NCBI GenBank assembly: GCA_027482245.1
Contig: JAIXWG010000029.1
Span: 1 to 64,000 of the forward strand
Length of the DNA stretch: 64,000 nucleotides
DNA from: Acetobacteraceae bacterium
GTDB taxonomy: Bacteria > Pseudomonadota > Alphaproteobacteria > Acetobacterales > Acetobacteraceae
Direction of reading: 5' to 3'
Shown here: positions 61,881 to 64,000 of the stretch, in pieces
How positions within the stretch are numbered: position 1 is the first letter of the stretch
Layout of the letters: each line of letters opens with the position of its first letter
Program-made: the position numbers and the translations under genes
Notes under the pieces: model-generated
The model's database searches: none
Seen by the model: only the letters and a program-made list of their open reading frames with translations
What the model was told of the DNA's origin: nothing

Positions 61881-62441
61881 CTATTCCATCTGCAGGCGGC
61901 CCATCAGGCCGAGGCTGCCGCGTTCCGCCCGCAGCAGCAGCAATTCGCCATGCGTGACCTCGATCCCCGTGACCGCCAGGATGTTGGCACGATGGGTGAT
62001 GAGGATCACGAGGCCGGCGCCCTGGCGGCGCGCGTGTTCGAGGCTGATGACGCGCTGGCGCAGCTGCTCGCCGCGCGTGGCGTTGTCCGCCCGGTCCCAC
62101 GGGTCCAGCGCGGCATCGACCGCGACGGGGCCGAGGTCCAGCAGCACCGCCGTCTCCCAGGCCGAGCATTGATGCGAGGTGAGCAGCGTGACCGGCGGCA
62201 TCCCGGCCTCTCGCAGTGCCTTGCCCCAGCGGCGCATCTCGTCACGCCCCGTCTCGGTCAGCACCGCGCCGGGATCGCAGCCGGGAATGGGGGGCATGGT
62301 GCCGGGCGGGGCGGGGATGGCGCCGCCATGGCGCATCAGCACGACACCGCGGTCGCGCAGCAGGGCGGGTTCATGTTCCGCCATCGCCGGTCCCGCGGCG
62401 AGCAGCAGGAGCAGGGACAACAGGCGACCGACGATCCGCAT
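61881..62441 (-). CDS. Secreted histidine-phosphatase-family protein (active-site Arg missing)
   Basis: The 186-residue protein has a signal peptide (MRIVGRLLSLLLLLAAGPAM). The phosphatase motif VLMRHGGAIP (Arg37, His38, Gly39) and a late ILITHRANILAVTG with His150 are present. The segment normally S-x-x-x-x-R reads TSHQCSAWETAVLL, with Ser93 where a phosphate-binding Arg is expected. Activity may be weak or altered. It is presumably periplasmic and monocistronic; it is separated from the TRAP-type gene by an 88-bp gap with a GGGGGGATCC hairpin. Confidence 0.75.
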   Translation of the reverse strand: MRIVGRLLSLLLLLAAGPAMAEHEPALLRDRGVVLMRHGGAIPAPPGTMPPIPGCDPGAVLTETGRDEMRRWGKALREAGMPPVTLLTSHQCSAWETAVLLDLGPVAVDAALDPWDRADNATRGEQLRQRVISLEHARRQGAGLVILITHRANILAVTGIEVTHGELLLLRAERGSLGLMGRLQME

Positions 62442-62495
62442 GGGGCACCCCCCTGAAGGCGGTCCGGCCCAGGATAGTCCCGGTGGGGGCAGTCC

Positions 62496-62521
62496 GGGGG
62501 GATCCGGGCCGGGATCCCCCC
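62496..62521. terminator. Hairpin after the TRAP-type binding-protein gene
   Basis: GGGGGGATCC (62496-62505) and GGATCCCCCC (62512-62521) are perfect inverted copies with a 6-nt loop, 8 bp beyond the minus-strand stop at 62530. There is no T run. Confidence 0.5.
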
Positions 62522-62529
62522 TTCGGCCT

Positions 62530-63621
62530 TCAGCGGACCGTCTGGGCGGCGCTGAAGGCGAAGTTATCGTAGCTGTTTTCCGCGATCCGGAACCACTGGA
62601 ACTGGTCGCTGCGGAAACGATTGTAGCTTTCCATCACGCGGGCGAAGCGCGCGTTTTGGCGACCGATATCGGCCACCATCTCCTCATTCGCGCGCCAGGC
62701 GGCTTCCAGCACCGGGCGCGGCCAGAAGCGCAGCTGGGCGCCGGCGGCGACCAGGCGGCGCAGCGCCTGCGGGTTCAGGTGGTCGTAGCGCGCCACCATG
62801 TCGCTGTCGGCCTCGGCGCAGGCGACGTCGAGCGCGTGCTTGTAGAGGTCCGGCAGCGCCGCATAGGCGCGCTGGTTGGAGATGAAGTGCAGCCGCGCCC
62901 CCGGCTCCCAGAAGCCCGGCGCGTAGTAGAAGCGGGCGACGCGGACGTAGTTCGCGCGCTCATCGTCATGCGGGCCGACGAATTCGGCGGCATCGATCAC
63001 GCCACGCTCCAGCGACGGATAGATGTCAGCCGGCGCGATCAGCGTCGGCGCGGCGCCGAGGCGGGTGAAGAGCTGGCCGGCCAGGCCCGTGATGCGGAAC
63101 TTGAGGCCGCGGAGCTGCTCCACGGAGGTGATCTCGTTCCGGAACCAGCCGCCCATCTGCGCGCCGGTGTCGCCGGCCGTGATGGCGTGGATGTTGTATT
63201 CGCGGAACAGCTCCGCCGCCAGCTCATTGCCGCCGCCGTAGCGGAACCAGGCCGTCATCTGCCGGGTGTTCAGGCCGAAGCACATGGCGGTGAAGGGGGC
63301 GAAGGCGGGTTCCTTGCCGAGGTAGTAGTAGGCGGCGGTGTGCCCGGCCTCGATCGTGCCGGCCTGGACGGCGTCCAGCACCTGCAGGCCACCCACGATC
63401 TCACCGGCCGGGAAGGGCTGGATGCGGAACTTGCCTTCCGTCAGCTGCGCGACGCGGGCGCAGATGCGGTCGAAGGTGCCGTAGAGCACGTCGAAGACGC
63501 GGGGGAAGGAGGATGCGGCCCGCCAGCGGACTTCCGGCATGGCCTGGGCGAGTGCCGGCGTGGCGATGGCGGCGGCGGGAATGGCGGCGGCAGCGGCGCC
63601 CACCATGGAACGGCGGTTCAT
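62530..63621 (-). CDS. TRAP transporter substrate-binding protein (DctP/TakP type)
   Basis: The 363-residue periplasmic receptor has a signal peptide (MNRRSMVGAAAAAIPAAAI ... ALA) and typical TRAP-receptor motifs: 'IQPFPAGEIVGGLQVLDAVQ', 'GGWFRNEITSVEQLRGLKFR', 'YPSLERGVIDAAEFVGPHDD' and 'HFISNQRAYAALPDLYKHAL'. The ERGVIDA(A/T)EFVGP segment is close to alpha-keto-acid-binding TakP proteins. ATG 63621 has GGAGGAG 11 bases upstream. No dctQM genes are in the window; they may lie beyond it or elsewhere. Confidence 0.9.
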   Translation of the reverse strand: MNRRSMVGAAAAAIPAAAIATPALAQAMPEVRWRAASSFPRVFDVLYGTFDRICARVAQLTEGKFRIQPFPAGEIVGGLQVLDAVQAGTIEAGHTAAYYYLGKEPAFAPFTAMCFGLNTRQMTAWFRYGGGNELAAELFREYNIHAITAGDTGAQMGGWFRNEITSVEQLRGLKFRITGLAGQLFTRLGAAPTLIAPADIYPSLERGVIDAAEFVGPHDDERANYVRVARFYYAPGFWEPGARLHFISNQRAYAALPDLYKHALDVACAEADSDMVARYDHLNPQALRRLVAAGAQLRFWPRPVLEAAWRANEEMVADIGRQNARFARVMESYNRFRSDQFQWFRIAENSYDNFAFSAAQTVR

Positions 63622-63732
63622 CGTGATTTCTCCTCCCTCGGGCAGGACGCGGATGGCGGCCATCCGCAACTGGGCCAGACGCTTAATGCATCCCCGGTCC
63701 GGCGGAAATAGGCGGTTTTCCCGGGCGATCGT

Positions 63733-64000
63733 TCACAGGACGAATCCAGCCAGCACGACCCCCGCGACCACCATCTGCAGCAGGTTGGCGATGACGGACA
63801 GCTTGTGCGCGCGGTCGAAGGCACGGCCCGCCGCGGCATCGCCGGCCTTGGCGGCATCCGACAGCGCGTTGATCCGCGGCATCAGCACCTGGCGCAGCCA
63901 GAAGGCCAGGCCGGCGATCGCCGCCATCATTCCCGCATCCGGCTTCGACAGCGGGAACAGCGCCACGCAGGCGGCGGCCGAGGTCGCAAGGACCCAGAGA
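63733..64000 (-). CDS. DUF4149-like membrane protein, 5' end outside the window
   Basis: The frame is open across the window edge (minus strand, no stop up to 64000), so the start is missing. The visible ~88 residues have two hydrophobic segments (around the edge, and LLQMVVAGVVLAGFVL at the end) and a polar middle with 'VLMPRINALSDAAKAGDAAAG', then 'FDRAHKLSVIANL'. The MPRINxLxD plus FDxxHxLSV pattern fits DUF4149/TMEM205-like proteins. Function unknown. Confidence 0.65.
   Translation of the reverse strand, partial: LWVLATSAAACVALFPLSKPDAGMMAAIAGLAFWLRQVLMPRINALSDAAKAGDAAAGRAFDRAHKLSVIANLLQMVVAGVVLAGFVL

Overview
The window is high-GC DNA (roughly 70% GC) from an alphaproteobacterium. The most likely family is Acetobacteraceae, in a Roseomonas-like lineage. 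This is inferred from gene content, not from a marker tree: orphan tripartite-tricarboxylate (Bug/TctC) binding proteins, an hrcA / rph-rdgB neighbourhood, a miaB-phoH-ybeY-corC operon, aapJQMP, an aroE-coaE-dnaQ operon, and lineage-style intergenic hairpin elements. It is chromosomal and mostly core or metabolic. There is no CRISPR array, prophage or rRNA; one tRNA gene is present (tRNA-Ala-GGC).

Layout. 1-332: tail of an IS110-type transposase running into a composite hairpin element. 0.3-9.6 kb: peptide-type binding protein, mutS-glnD, a GST, a small hydrophilic protein and an AI-2E family permease. 9.6-16.1 kb: hrcA facing a short membrane-protein/lysozyme-like module, then rph-rdgB-hydrolase, an M35-like metallopeptidase, a small disordered protein and gshB. 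16.1-20 kb: a second composite element, a lipoprotein, a TctC + opine-dehydrogenase-like operon, and a plsC-type acyltransferase. 20.1-24.1 kb: miaB-phoH-ybeY-corC, ending in a third composite element. 24.3-30.1 kb: a DUF1800-DUF1501 pair behind a strong dyad, then AhpD-like/peroxiredoxin/EamA genes divergent from a LysR regulator. 30.1-33.4 kb: glycosyltransferase, UDP-galactopyranose mutase and a deacetylase-like gene. 33.8-38.3 kb: a KGG-repeat stress protein, then an EamA / opine-DH-like / FAH / xth operon and an XRE regulator. 38.5-42.2 kb: lutA-lutB-(85 aa)-lutC-smr. 42.3-44.5 kb: aroE-coaE-dnaQ. 44.6-51.0 kb: enolase-superfamily dehydratase, serine hydrolase, GlsB-type membrane protein, a fourth (partial) hairpin element, a TctC + HD-domain operon, and PEP-mutase-like and ornithine-cyclodeaminase-like genes. 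51.4-56.0 kb: the complete general amino-acid ABC operon aapJ-Q-M-P. 56-64 kb: kup, tRNA-Ala, scoAB, uppP, a histidine phosphatase, a TRAP-type binding protein and a cut-off DUF4149-like membrane gene.

How the genes fit together. The lifestyle implied is that of a heterotroph scavenging organic and amino acids (five solute-binding proteins, lactate oxidation, ketoacid CoA transfer, opine-like dehydrogenases), with stress and redox modules.

The most unusual structures are not standard genes. (1) A family of multi-hairpin intergenic elements has conserved outer hairpins, and in two copies a long central stem whose two arms differ between copies yet stay perfectly paired. (2) A 98-bp tandem duplication between aapQ and aapM duplicates the last codons of aapQ and creates two in-series 30-codon mini-ORFs. 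(3) Two tandem 23-bp units, each with an interrupted palindrome, lie in front of the ornithine-cyclodeaminase-like gene. (4) A perfect 10-bp dyad lies upstream of DUF1800-DUF1501.
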